Assembly: GCF_026155325.1 (NCBI RefSeq)
Contig: NZ_JAPFPW010000014.1
Span: forward strand, 29,584-93,583
Direction: 5' to 3'
DNA: 64,000 nt
DNA from: Desulfobotulus pelophilus
GTDB taxonomy: Bacteria > Desulfobacterota > Desulfobacteria > Desulfobacterales > ASO4-4
Below are positions 1 to 9,461 of this stretch, piece by piece. How positions within the stretch are numbered: the stretch's first letter is position 1; the number at the start of each line of letters is the position of its first letter. The notes under the pieces were generated by a model. The model made no database searches. It had not been told where the DNA came from and saw only the letters and a list, made by a program, of their open reading frames with translations. A program made the translations under genes and the position numbers.

Positions 1-1557
<1,557 letters not shown>

Positions 1558-1616
1558 TGTTGGCTCCGGTTTGGTTCTGCAGCTGGTAGCACGGAAAAAT
1601 GCTGGCCTGAGGTTTT

Positions 1617-1660
1617 AAAATAAACAGCCCCTTCCTTTAAAGGACGGGGCTGTTTATATT
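1617..1660. terminator. Bidirectional intrinsic terminator between ligA and rubrerythrin
   Basis: A long perfect inverted repeat (arms beginning TAAACAGCCCC at 1621 and ending GGGGCTGTTTA at 1656, with an internal palindrome TCCTTTAAAGGA) sits between two convergent genes. The minus-strand tail is T-rich (TTTATTTTAAAA). The plus-strand tail is only weakly T-rich. Confidence 0.75.
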
Positions 1661-1724
1661 CCATGACGTATTCTCTGACCGGATGGATCACAGAAAAAAG
1701 GAAATGTGCCGGTCAGAGTCCTGG

Positions 1725-2300
1725 TCAATAGTTGGTGGACTTCAGTTCAAAGTGAGCCTTGGGATGGGCGCAGGCAGGGCACATTTCCGGTGCTTTTTCT
1801 CCTGTATGAACATAGCCGCAGTTACGGCAGGCCCATGTGGTACCTTCTTCACGCTCAAAAACACGCCCTGCATCAATATTGGCTGCCAGAGCAAGGTAGC
1901 GCTGCTCATGATGTTCTTCTGCAACGCAGATCTTTTCAAATACCGTTGCAATCGCCTCAAAACCTTCTTCACGTGCCGTTTTGGCATAGCCGGGATACAT
2001 GGATGTGAATTCTTCGTTTTCGCCCTTGGCAGCTGCCTTAAGGTTGTCTACGGTTGTACCGATAACGCCAGCGGGGAAATTCCAGCGAACTTCCACTTCT
2101 CCGCCTTCAAGGAATTTGAAAAAACGCTTGGCATGTTCTTTTTCCTGATTGGCTGTTTCTTCAAAGATGGCAGCAATCTGAACATAGCCCTCTTTTTTGG
2201 CCTGGGCAGCGAAATAGGTGTAGCGGTTTCTCGCCTGAGATTCGCCGGCAAAAGCAGTCAAAAGATTCTTTTCGGTCTGGGTTCCTTTGATGGATTTCAT
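1725..2300 (-). CDS. rbr: Rubrerythrin
   Basis: Non-haem di-iron peroxidase that reduces hydrogen peroxide in the cytoplasm of anaerobes. The 191-residue protein has the usual length and two parts: an N-terminal ferritin-like four-helix domain with the two E-x(n)-ExxH type iron ligand helices (EETANQEKEH about residue 47; EKICVAEEHHEQ about 122), and a C-terminal rubredoxin-like domain with CxxC pairs (CRNCG about 157; CPAC about 174). The start is preceded by AAAGGAG eight bases upstream. It lies 77 bases downstream of a Fur/PerR-type regulator on the same strand, so the two are probably co-transcribed and induced by peroxide or iron status. Confidence 0.97.
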   Translation of the reverse strand: MKSIKGTQTEKNLLTAFAGESQARNRYTYFAAQAKKEGYVQIAAIFEETANQEKEHAKRFFKFLEGGEVEVRWNFPAGVIGTTVDNLKAAAKGENEEFTSMYPGYAKTAREEGFEAIATVFEKICVAEEHHEQRYLALAANIDAGRVFEREEGTTWACRNCGYVHTGEKAPEMCPACAHPKAHFELKSTNY

Positions 2301-2377
2301 TCTGTTGCACTCCTTTAAATAGATTGAAGGTTCATTTTATAAGTACCACGCCACCATGGTATGGCGGTTCTGATGCC

Positions 2378-2797
2378 TCAAACAGCCGCTTTTTTCTGGC
2401 ATTCAGGGCATAATCCTCTGATTTCAATGATCACATCATTGATGGTATAGCCTGTTCCGGTGTTTTCAGGGATCAGGCTTTCAAGATGCTCTTCTACTGC
2501 AATATCTTCCAGCTTATCGCAGGCTATGCATCGAATGTGAGCATGGGTACGTGTGTCACCATCGTAACGTCTTGGACCTGTACCCGTATCAATTCTTTGA
2601 ATATACCCACCCTCACTGAGACTTTCAAGGTTACGGTACACGGTTCCCAGACTTATTCTCGGAAGTTTATGCTGCACACTTCGATAGACCATATCGGCTG
2701 TGGGGTGTGATTTGCAGCCAAGAACGTCCTCCAGTATAACCCGGCGTTGGGCACTGAGACGAGTAGCACCGAGTTTTTTGGGAGAATTCTTTTCCAT
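2378..2797 (-). CDS. perR: Fur-family regulator, PerR-like
   Basis: Metal-dependent repressor of the Fur superfamily. The 139-residue protein has an N-terminal winged helix (about 1-80, with RISLGTVYRNLESL as the recognition region) and a C-terminal dimerisation domain with two CxxC motifs (CIAC about 93; CPEC about 132) that form the structural zinc site, and the His-rich THAHIRC metal-site segment. I chose ATG at 2797 because AAGGAG is seven bases upstream. A TTG at 2803 would leave only one base of spacing. Its position directly before rubrerythrin points to a PerR-type peroxide sensor rather than a pure iron regulator, but sequence alone does not settle this. Confidence 0.9.
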   Translation of the reverse strand: MEKNSPKKLGATRLSAQRRVILEDVLGCKSHPTADMVYRSVQHKLPRISLGTVYRNLESLSEGGYIQRIDTGTGPRRYDGDTRTHAHIRCIACDKLEDIAVEEHLESLIPENTGTGYTINDVIIEIRGLCPECQKKAAV

Positions 2798-2830
2798 GAA
2801 CAATCTCCTTAGCGGGTGGTTGTACTCGCC

Positions 2831-2870
2831 ATTTTCGATAATGATTACTATTAAGCTTTTTTTGTGTCAA
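2831..2870 (-). promoter_or_regulatory. perR promoter with overlapping Fur/PerR-like operator
   Basis: A minus-strand TTGACA (2870-2865) is followed 17 bases later by TAATCA (2847-2842). On the plus strand, 2837-2855 reads GATAATGATTACTATTAAG, which matches the 19-bp Fur consensus at 14 positions by my count. The operator would cover the -10 region, consistent with autorepression of perR-rbr. Confidence 0.6.
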
Positions 2871-3070
2871 GCTTTTTTTCCATAATTATGCAGGCAATAG
2901 AGAATATGGCTGGAAGGCTTAACCCGTTTCATTTTTAAATAGCATTCCTGCAGCCTTTGCACGGGAACAGAATACGTAAGGAAGCTTCTGGTAAGACGTT
3001 GATTTCATTAAAAAACTGACTCCTGCTGGTTGTCTGCCGTTGATTCAATGTGTAGCTGCTATCACGGACA

Positions 3071-3114
3071 GAGACCCAAAAGAGACCCAAAAAAGACCCA
3101 AAAGAGACCCAAAA
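3071..3114. repeat. Four tandem 11-bp direct repeats
   Basis: Four consecutive copies of GAGACCCAAAA (the third begins AAGACC) occupy exactly 44 bases in the 385-base gap between perR and pqiC. A minus-strand 71-codon reading frame crosses the repeats but has no Shine-Dalgarno that I can see, and I do not call it a gene. I see nothing else in 2871-3182. Confidence 0.8.
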
Positions 3115-3182
3115 GCCTGATGGCAGATCATGTCCACAGGTCCATTCCATTCGATTGACGGATCTGCTGTTCGTCGGCAGGG

Positions 3183-3797
3183 CTAAAAACCGGCTGCCTC
3201 AGCAGCAATAATATCTGCCAGCATATTCAAGGCCAGAGCCTGCGCTGCCACAAAATCTGAAAAGGATTTACCTTCCGCCCTGGTATGAAGATCAAAGGGT
3301 TTTTCTGTTGTTCCCTCCCGTGCCTCCTGAACGGAAAAAAAACCGGCAAGGCGTATGATTCCATCTGTGTTTGATGAAAAATCAAGAATTCTGACGCGGA
3401 TACGATGTGTCGGCGTGGGATAGGCTGAGATGGTATCCGACGGGACAACCCGGGTAGTTTTGAAAATACCGTCCAGCCGACTGGCAAGGGATTCCCGGAA
3501 AAGCCGGTCAAGGGGAGCCGCCCACCGGTGATCTTCATGGACAACAAGTTCGTGGGTTTCCCTGCGGACCACAATCTGGGGTCGGTCCAGGTGCCTTGGC
3601 AGTGCGGTGGTTTCCAGGACCGCAACTTTTTGACGAATATCTTCATCCATACTGCCCGGATCGTGGATACCGAGGTGGTAAAACCGGGGCTGGGGTGTGG
3701 CAGCACATCCCAGGCAGAAAAGAAGTATCAGTATCAGATGGGTGTACCGGTATCCGCGCAAGGGGGATGGTACGGAGCGGGCTGTTTTGCCTGGCAT
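3183..3797 (-). CDS. pqiC: PqiC-type ABC-transport auxiliary lipoprotein
   Basis: Outer-membrane lipoprotein partner of the PqiAB lipid-transport bridge. The 204-residue protein has a basic N-terminus, a hydrophobic stretch (about residues 20-30) and a lipobox-like FCLGC cysteine at about 31. The PqiC/YmbA-type beta domain follows, including VAVLETTALPRHLDRPQIVVR-like core strands. I chose ATG 3797, which has AAGGAG ten bases upstream; the longer frame to 4004 would run deep into pqiB. It is the last gene of the operon, 25 bases after pqiB. The lipobox is not fully canonical at position -3 (Cys). Confidence 0.85.
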   Translation of the reverse strand: MPGKTARSVPSPLRGYRYTHLILILLFCLGCAATPQPRFYHLGIHDPGSMDEDIRQKVAVLETTALPRHLDRPQIVVRRETHELVVHEDHRWAAPLDRLFRESLASRLDGIFKTTRVVPSDTISAYPTPTHRIRVRILDFSSNTDGIIRLAGFFSVQEAREGTTEKPFDLHTRAEGKSFSDFVAAQALALNMLADIIAAEAAGF

Positions 3798-3822
3798 GTC
3801 GGTCTCCTTGTGCAAAAGCAGG

Positions 3823-5397
3823 TTACTTTCCGTGGATAAGCATATCCGGTCTGGCCTCAAGACTTTCTGCAAAAATTCGAACGGCCCGTGCTGAATCGGA
3901 AAGCTCCTGGGCGGCCCGGCTGATTTCCATATAAAGGGAGCTGCCGGGTTGCAGGCTGTGAAGACCCGACTGCAGATTTTCCAGTGTTTTTTGTATGGTC
4001 TCAAGAACTTCCTGACTTTCTGTCAGTATGGGACCAATGTTTTTTGGAAGGGTTTCCATTTCAGCCATGAGGCGCTGTGCACTTTGCAGGGCGTGGATGG
4101 TGTTTTCCGCAATACCCTCTATGGGCAGCTCTCCGATACGGTGCAGGAGGCTGAGCGCACTTTCTGTTATTTTTTCAATGGGATGGGGCATAGTTGCTAT
4201 GACAGGAAAACCTTCATCATTGAATTGTTGGGGTATATATGCGGAAGAGTCATCCATTTCCATGGAAACATAAAGCTGCCCCGTAAGGAGGTTGCCTACA
4301 TCCAGCCGGGCTTTCAGGCCTGTCTGCAGCATTTCCATGAGCAACGCTTCCGCATCGGGGATGCCGTTACCCAGAAGCTCTTCCGGGAGTATGGATATGG
4401 TTACGGGAATACGTATTTTACCCGCTTCTCTGTCATAAAGCAGATCGATATCCAGAACTTCACCCACCTGAACGCCCCGGAACTCCACCGGGGCACCGGG
4501 CGTAAGGCCGCGCACGGAGCTGTCAAAGTAGAGTACAAAGGGAAGTCCCATCTGCATGGACTGGGAACGGATGTCTCTGTAACTGGGAAAAAGGTGAAAG
4601 CGGCAGCTGTTTTTCACCGCCGCTGCCGAAGGGTCCGGATTGTCAAAGGCAATGCCTCCGGCAAAAAGGGTTTCCAGGGATTCTGTATGGAAACGGATAC
4701 CTTCCGCGCTGAGAGAAAAATCAATGCCCGAATCACGCCAGAACCGGGATGCCTGATTCACATGGGCGTCGTAGGGGGAGCGGATAAATACATCCAGCAG
4801 AATGCGTTGCGGATCCGGCAAAACGGTGCGCGCTTCCACCGTTCCTACGGGAATTTTTCTGTAATAAATAGTGGTTCCCACATCTACCCCTCCGGAGTCG
4901 GTTTCCAGAACAAGGCGGAGTCCCGGAGTTTCCGGTGAAGTGATGGGCGGGTTTTCAAGACCGGTGAATGTGGTGGCAGGTTTACCTGTCCCCGGCTCCA
5001 TGGCGATATACGCTCCGGATAGCAGCGTGTTCAGTCCGGAAATACCATGCCTGTCAATGCGTGGACGGACCACCCAGAAACGGCTGTCTTCGCTGATGTG
5101 GGGCTGCATGCTGCGATCCACCCGGACATGGACATTGACGTGGGAAAGATTCTGCGTAAGATCAAGGGATTCTACGATTCCGATGGTAAGATCCTTGAAG
5201 CGCAGCTGGGTTTTGCCAGCCACAAGGCCTGAGGCTGTTTCAAACGTGATACTGATGAGAATGCCACGCTGGGCATAGTGCTGAAAAAGAAGCCACCCGC
5301 CGCCGATCATGGCAGCAATGGGTATGAGCCAGATCCAGAAACGGGCCTTGGCTGTTGTGATGTCAGGAAGTTCCGGTTCGTTCAGGTTCATGGGCAT
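3823..5397 (-). CDS. pqiB: PqiB, MCE-domain intermembrane lipid-transport protein
   Basis: Inner-membrane-anchored protein of about 524 residues that forms a periplasmic tube for lipid movement between membranes in Gram-negative bacteria. One N-terminal membrane helix (WIWLIPIAAMIGGGWLLF, about residues 20-38) is followed by three MCE repeats (beginning near ISITFETASGL, LVLETDSGGVDVG and PFVLYFDSSVRGL). A C-terminal helical region follows. E. coli PqiB is similar in length. The start at 5397 is preceded by GAGG with six-base spacing and overlaps the end of pqiA by 35 bases, suggesting translational coupling. Confidence 0.93.
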   Translation of the reverse strand: MPMNLNEPELPDITTAKARFWIWLIPIAAMIGGGWLLFQHYAQRGILISITFETASGLVAGKTQLRFKDLTIGIVESLDLTQNLSHVNVHVRVDRSMQPHISEDSRFWVVRPRIDRHGISGLNTLLSGAYIAMEPGTGKPATTFTGLENPPITSPETPGLRLVLETDSGGVDVGTTIYYRKIPVGTVEARTVLPDPQRILLDVFIRSPYDAHVNQASRFWRDSGIDFSLSAEGIRFHTESLETLFAGGIAFDNPDPSAAAVKNSCRFHLFPSYRDIRSQSMQMGLPFVLYFDSSVRGLTPGAPVEFRGVQVGEVLDIDLLYDREAGKIRIPVTISILPEELLGNGIPDAEALLMEMLQTGLKARLDVGNLLTGQLYVSMEMDDSSAYIPQQFNDEGFPVIATMPHPIEKITESALSLLHRIGELPIEGIAENTIHALQSAQRLMAEMETLPKNIGPILTESQEVLETIQKTLENLQSGLHSLQPGSSLYMEISRAAQELSDSARAVRIFAESLEARPDMLIHGK

Positions 5398-6643
5398 GCT
5401 TTTCCTCAGGTTTCCGGTCCCAGAGTTTTCTGGGGTCGAAGGTTTCGGCTGCAAATAAGGTGATGACCACCATGGCGGCAAAGGCTGTGGCGGCGATGCC
5501 TGGTTCTATGGTGGCAAGGGGACCCATCTGCACCATGGCGGCCAGCGTGGCAACCACAAAGACATCCACCATGGACCATTTGCCTATAACTTCTACTATC
5601 TTATAGAGTTTTGTCTGGTCATGGGGAAAGATTCTTCGGCCGGCATATACGCACCCCATCAGATAAGAAAGGGCAATGAGCTTAGCCAGAGGTATGAAGA
5701 CGCTGGCAAAAAAGACAACAATGGCAACGGAATAGACGCCCGTTTCCCATAAAAGGATAACTCCGCCCAGAATGGTGCTGGAGATCACTTCTCCCATGTT
5801 GACTGTAATCATAATGGGGTAAAGGTTGGCAGGAAAATAGAGAATGGCTGCCGTAAGGGTAAGGGCAAGGGTACGGTTGATGCTCTGGGGTTTACGGCTG
5901 TGCAGGGGGCTGGAGCAGAGCAGGCAGCGTTTCTGCGATATGCTATGGACAAGGGTACATATATGGCAGCTTACAAGACCGGCCTCCATGGCCCTTTTAC
6001 CAGGCAAGGGTCGGGGAAGGGTGGAGGAGGTGATGAGTACCTGCCAGATATCCCGTGGGGGTAAAGCAGCAAAAGCAAGTCGGATGCAGAGAACCTGAAG
6101 ACAGAAGGCCCAGAAGCCGTAGAGGAGAAGAATATCTGCCATGTGAACGGCTTTGACCAGTACCACGAGAATACTGATGAGATAGACATCGGTCATGTCC
6201 CAGAATCGGGTTCGGGAATAGGCTTTGAGAAAAAAGCGATAAAAGGGTGGTTTTCTGTTTCTGTTGAGAAAAATAAGGAGATACAGCATGCAAAGAATGG
6301 AGCACAGAGGGGCCATGATGAGAAGCAGCCCTACGAAAGCTGCCAGTAAGGTCATGCTGTGCTCTGCAAGCATGGTAACGGCGGAGGGAAGGGATACGGT
6401 TTGATTCTGCCCTCCGAAGCTCACATGGATAAAGGGCAGAAGGATGGCGGTTATCCACGCTGTGAGAGCTGCCAGGGAGAGGGCGAAAGGAAGATCCAGA
6501 CCATGGGGGTTCCGGCCGACAATGTGGTTCCCGCAGTTTTTACAAAGAGCAATCTGTCCGTCAAGGAGATGGGGCCGTATGTGCAGCTCATCGCAGACGG
6601 GGCAGGCCAGCCAGTCGGGGAAGGGGGTAGTTTTCAGTGCCAC
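5363..6643 (-). CDS. pqiA: PqiA, integral membrane protein with two zinc-ribbon motifs
   Basis: Inner-membrane component of the Pqi lipid-transport system. The 426-residue protein consists of two homologous halves. Each starts with a CxxC...CxxC ribbon (CPVC and CKNC near residues 14 and 34; CHIC and CLLC in the middle) followed by about four membrane helices. The start is GTG at 6643, with AAGGAAA upstream, and overlaps the end of the M20 peptidase gene by ten bases. Length matches E. coli PqiA (about 417). Confidence 0.92.
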   Translation of the reverse strand: MALKTTPFPDWLACPVCDELHIRPHLLDGQIALCKNCGNHIVGRNPHGLDLPFALSLAALTAWITAILLPFIHVSFGGQNQTVSLPSAVTMLAEHSMTLLAAFVGLLLIMAPLCSILCMLYLLIFLNRNRKPPFYRFFLKAYSRTRFWDMTDVYLISILVVLVKAVHMADILLLYGFWAFCLQVLCIRLAFAALPPRDIWQVLITSSTLPRPLPGKRAMEAGLVSCHICTLVHSISQKRCLLCSSPLHSRKPQSINRTLALTLTAAILYFPANLYPIMITVNMGEVISSTILGGVILLWETGVYSVAIVVFFASVFIPLAKLIALSYLMGCVYAGRRIFPHDQTKLYKIVEVIGKWSMVDVFVVATLAAMVQMGPLATIEPGIAATAFAAMVVITLFAAETFDPRKLWDRKPEEKHAHEPERTGTS

Positions 6644-7734
6644 GGAAGTGTTTCCTTATGCACTGTGCAGAGGTCCAGAAAAGACTGCAGTCCGGAATCA
6701 AGGGCTTCTATGGAGTCAATTCGTACACGTTCCGAATCAGAATGCTGGCTCATTTCGCCATCTGCACCCCAGACTACGCCGGGAATTCCTCTGGCTGAAA
6801 GAAAATGAGCATCACTGGCTCCGTGCTCCCGTGCTTCCCCTGCCCATGGAGCGGCCTGCTTCAGAAGATCCAGATAGGGAGACGATCCTGCTGTGAAAAC
6901 GGGATCATGGGTTTGCTCACTTAGCGAACTGTGTTTCAAGCTCTTTTGAATCATTTGGAGAATCTCAGCAGGATCATCTTTTTCCGTAAAACGGATATCC
7001 AGAAAGGCCGATGCGGAATCGGGTACCTGGTTGATAGCCGATCCTCCTTCTATACGGCTGATGTTCAGGGTTTTTTCCCAGAGTTCCTGTTTCTTCCCGC
7101 TGAAAAAGCCTTGAAGCCGGGAGAGATCCTCCATAAGGTTTTCAATGGCATTTCTTCCCAGCCAGGGCCGGGCTGCGTGGGCGCTTTTACCCTTTGCCGT
7201 AATACGGAGATGGAGAATCCCTTTCTGACAGGTAATGATCTGTTCCGGCGAGCCCCCGTCCAGAACAATGGCAAAATGGCAGTTCAGCAAAGGCAGGATG
7301 GTACCGGTGCCTTTTTCACCTCCGCTTTCCTCATCTGATGTGATCAGCAGGCCGAAATTCATTGCTTCCACACCGTGTCCCCGCTCCCGCAGGCGGGAAA
7401 GGTTACGATAGAAAAGTGCCAGGGAAAGGGCGATGGCATATTTGTCGTCCACGGCACCCCGACCCCATATGCGACCGTCCTGAACACGCGGAGAAAAAAG
7501 ATGATCCGGTCCGTCCACCACATCCATATGACTGATCAGCAGTATGGGCGCACGGCGTGGCTGGGGGCAGACAAGGATGGATGGACACTGCTGGACAGAC
7601 AGTATTTCGTGGGGGACACCATGGGCTGTGAGGTTTCTCTGAATGTGTGCCGTGCAGTGCCGGATGGCTTCCGGGTTTTGTGCAAGGGTCCGGAAGGTCA
7701 TCAGTTCCAGTAGAAAGGAAACAAGATTCTGCAT
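6634..7734 (-). CDS. M20-family metallopeptidase (ArgE/DapE/CPG2 type)
   Basis: Probable zinc-dependent amidohydrolase or aminoacylase; the substrate cannot be told from sequence. The 366-residue protein shows the M20 metal and catalytic motifs in order: SHMDVVDGPD (about 68), GRGAVDDK (about 91), SDEESGGEKGTG (about 132) and VLDGGSP (about 157). A dimerisation domain follows and a late conserved His (ASDAHFLS) is present. It is the first gene of the operon and overlaps pqiA. M20 peptidases are not known Pqi components, so the link may be transcriptional only. Confidence 0.85.
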   Translation of the reverse strand: MQNLVSFLLELMTFRTLAQNPEAIRHCTAHIQRNLTAHGVPHEILSVQQCPSILVCPQPRRAPILLISHMDVVDGPDHLFSPRVQDGRIWGRGAVDDKYAIALSLALFYRNLSRLRERGHGVEAMNFGLLITSDEESGGEKGTGTILPLLNCHFAIVLDGGSPEQIITCQKGILHLRITAKGKSAHAARPWLGRNAIENLMEDLSRLQGFFSGKKQELWEKTLNISRIEGGSAINQVPDSASAFLDIRFTEKDDPAEILQMIQKSLKHSSLSEQTHDPVFTAGSSPYLDLLKQAAPWAGEAREHGASDAHFLSARGIPGVVWGADGEMSQHSDSERVRIDSIEALDSGLQSFLDLCTVHKETLPWH

Positions 7735-8103
7735 ATCCTACCCGTTCTCCGCCTGTGGGCTGTATCTTTACTACAGGTCTTCAGTCATGGAATTGGGAGT
7801 CAATTCATGCTTTGGTAAGGTAAACGGCCAAAGGCTACCATGGTCACGGATTCCTGCCCTGATTTACGAAGCCTTTTTTCCGGCTGATGAGATTGGAATA
7901 AAGGAACATAGCATGAAAAGGAAGCGAAGAGAGTCGTTCATTCCCTTTTTGCCAATGCTTTTTAATCCAAGGCGCAAGTAGATGGATGACAAAGGCCTTT
8001 TTCAGAACTACAATACAATAATATGGTCATTTTGCAAAAGGAGAAGTGGCATTTCCTTTTTTGTATACGTTGAGCTTATTATTAGAGGAAAGGATGAAAA
8101 AAT
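7735..8103. other. Intergenic region between divergent M20/pqi operon and ndh
   Basis: The 369 bases hold no convincing gene. They should contain the promoters of both divergent units. I do not see a strong -35/-10 pair or long hairpin. Confidence 0.4.
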
Positions 8104-9399
8104 ATGAAACATGTGCTCATTGTGGGCGGAGGCTTTGTGGGGCTGAATGCAGCCAAGATTCTTGGCAGATCCGGTAAGCTTGACGTGACCCTGATTGATC
8201 GCAAAAACTATCATCTTTTCCAGCCCCTTCTGTATCAGGTGGCCATGGCGGGCTTAAGTCCTGCGGAAATAGCCGCTCCCCTTCGGGCCCTTCTTTCAGG
8301 CTACAGAAATGTGAGGGTTCTCCAGGCGGAAGCCCTTTCCATAGATATGGAAACAAGGAAGGTTGTGACTACAGTAGGCCCGATCCACTATGATTATCTG
8401 GTGCTGGGTTGCGGAGCGCAGCATACCTATTTCGGTAATGAAGTCTGGGAGCCACTGGCACCGGGACTGAAAACCATAGAGCAGGCAACCGAGATACGTC
8501 GAAGGATTCTCTATGCTTTTGAGAGAGCTGAGTGCACGGATAATACGGAAGAAAAAATGAAACAGCTGACTTTTGTGGTGGTGGGTGGCGGTACAACAGG
8601 GGTGGAACTTTCCGGTGCCATCGGTGAGATGAGTCGCTATACTTTCTCCAAAGATTTTAAAAATATAGACCCTACGCTTACCCGGGTGATTCTTGTGGAG
8701 GCCGGGGATCGGATTCTGCCGGGATATCATCCGGATCTTTCGGCTAAAGCAACGCGGGATCTGGAGGCGCTGGGTGTTCAGGTCTGGACTTCAAGAAGGG
8801 TAACATCCATTGATTCCGATGGTGTGGATATTGGTAAGGAACGGGTTCAGGCTGCAACGGTTATCTGGGCCGCAGGGATTCAGGCATCGGATATCAATGG
8901 TTTTCTGGGACAGAACATGGATGATCTCGGCAGGGTTCCGGTTCGGCCGGATTTAAGTATTGGCGGGCATCCTGAAATTTTTGCAGGGGGTGATCAGGCG
9001 GCTTTCATCCCTGATGGTGCAGAATGGGCGCTACCCGGTGTGGCTCCTGTGGCCCTGCAGCAGGGACGCCATATTGCAAAAAATATTCTTATGGACATGG
9101 CCGGTAAACCCCGCCGGGATTTTACCTATCTTGACAAGGGACAGATGGCTACCATTGGCCGAAGCCGGGCTGTTGTGGAGGTGGGGAAAATTCGTTTTTC
9201 AGGATTTTTTGCATGGATGACATGGCTGCTCATTCATATTTATTTTCTCACGGGCTTTAAGAACCGCCTTTTTGTTGTACTGCAGTGGGCAGGGGCCTAT
9301 TTCACCTTTAACAGGGGGGCACGCCTCATCGTCAATAAGGAATGGCAGTTCTATGCTCCCCCGAAAAAAAAGAAGAAAGAGCCAGTCCCTTCTGAATAG
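8104..9399 (+). CDS. ndh: Type II NADH dehydrogenase (NDH-2)
   Basis: Single-subunit, non-proton-pumping flavoprotein that passes electrons from NADH to quinone at the inner face of the membrane. The 431-residue protein has an N-terminal FAD Rossmann motif (IVGGGFVGLNAA, about 5), an NADH-binding motif (VVVGGGTTGVELSGAIGEM, about 157) and the conserved AGG(D)QA segment near 298. A C-terminal amphipathic or hydrophobic region (FAWMTWLLIHIYFLTG, about 370-385) is typical for membrane attachment. ATG 8104 is preceded by GAGGAAAGG. It appears to be monocistronic. A sulfide:quinone reductase is less likely because the conserved SQR cysteines are not evident. Confidence 0.92.
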   Translation: MKHVLIVGGGFVGLNAAKILGRSGKLDVTLIDRKNYHLFQPLLYQVAMAGLSPAEIAAPLRALLSGYRNVRVLQAEALSIDMETRKVVTTVGPIHYDYLVLGCGAQHTYFGNEVWEPLAPGLKTIEQATEIRRRILYAFERAECTDNTEEKMKQLTFVVVGGGTTGVELSGAIGEMSRYTFSKDFKNIDPTLTRVILVEAGDRILPGYHPDLSAKATRDLEALGVQVWTSRRVTSIDSDGVDIGKERVQAATVIWAAGIQASDINGFLGQNMDDLGRVPVRPDLSIGGHPEIFAGGDQAAFIPDGAEWALPGVAPVALQQGRHIAKNILMDMAGKPRRDFTYLDKGQMATIGRSRAVVEVGKIRFSGFFAWMTWLLIHIYFLTGFKNRLFVVLQWAGAYFTFNRGARLIVNKEWQFYAPPKKKKKEPVPSE

Positions 9400-9461
9400 C
9401 ACACAGCACCATTACCTTATCTGCTGTTGATGGGCCGGTCCCTTACCTTTGAGTTCTGGGT

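Noticed and set aside
1683..2318. Long plus-strand frame opposite rubrerythrin
   Set aside because: It is the antisense shadow of a clear, conserved gene.
2935..3150. 71-codon minus-strand frame across the 11-bp repeats
   Set aside because: No ribosome site, biased composition caused by the repeat, and no recognisable family.
3949..4938. 329-codon plus-strand frame opposite pqiB
   Set aside because: Antisense shadow; the minus-strand MCE protein is unambiguous.
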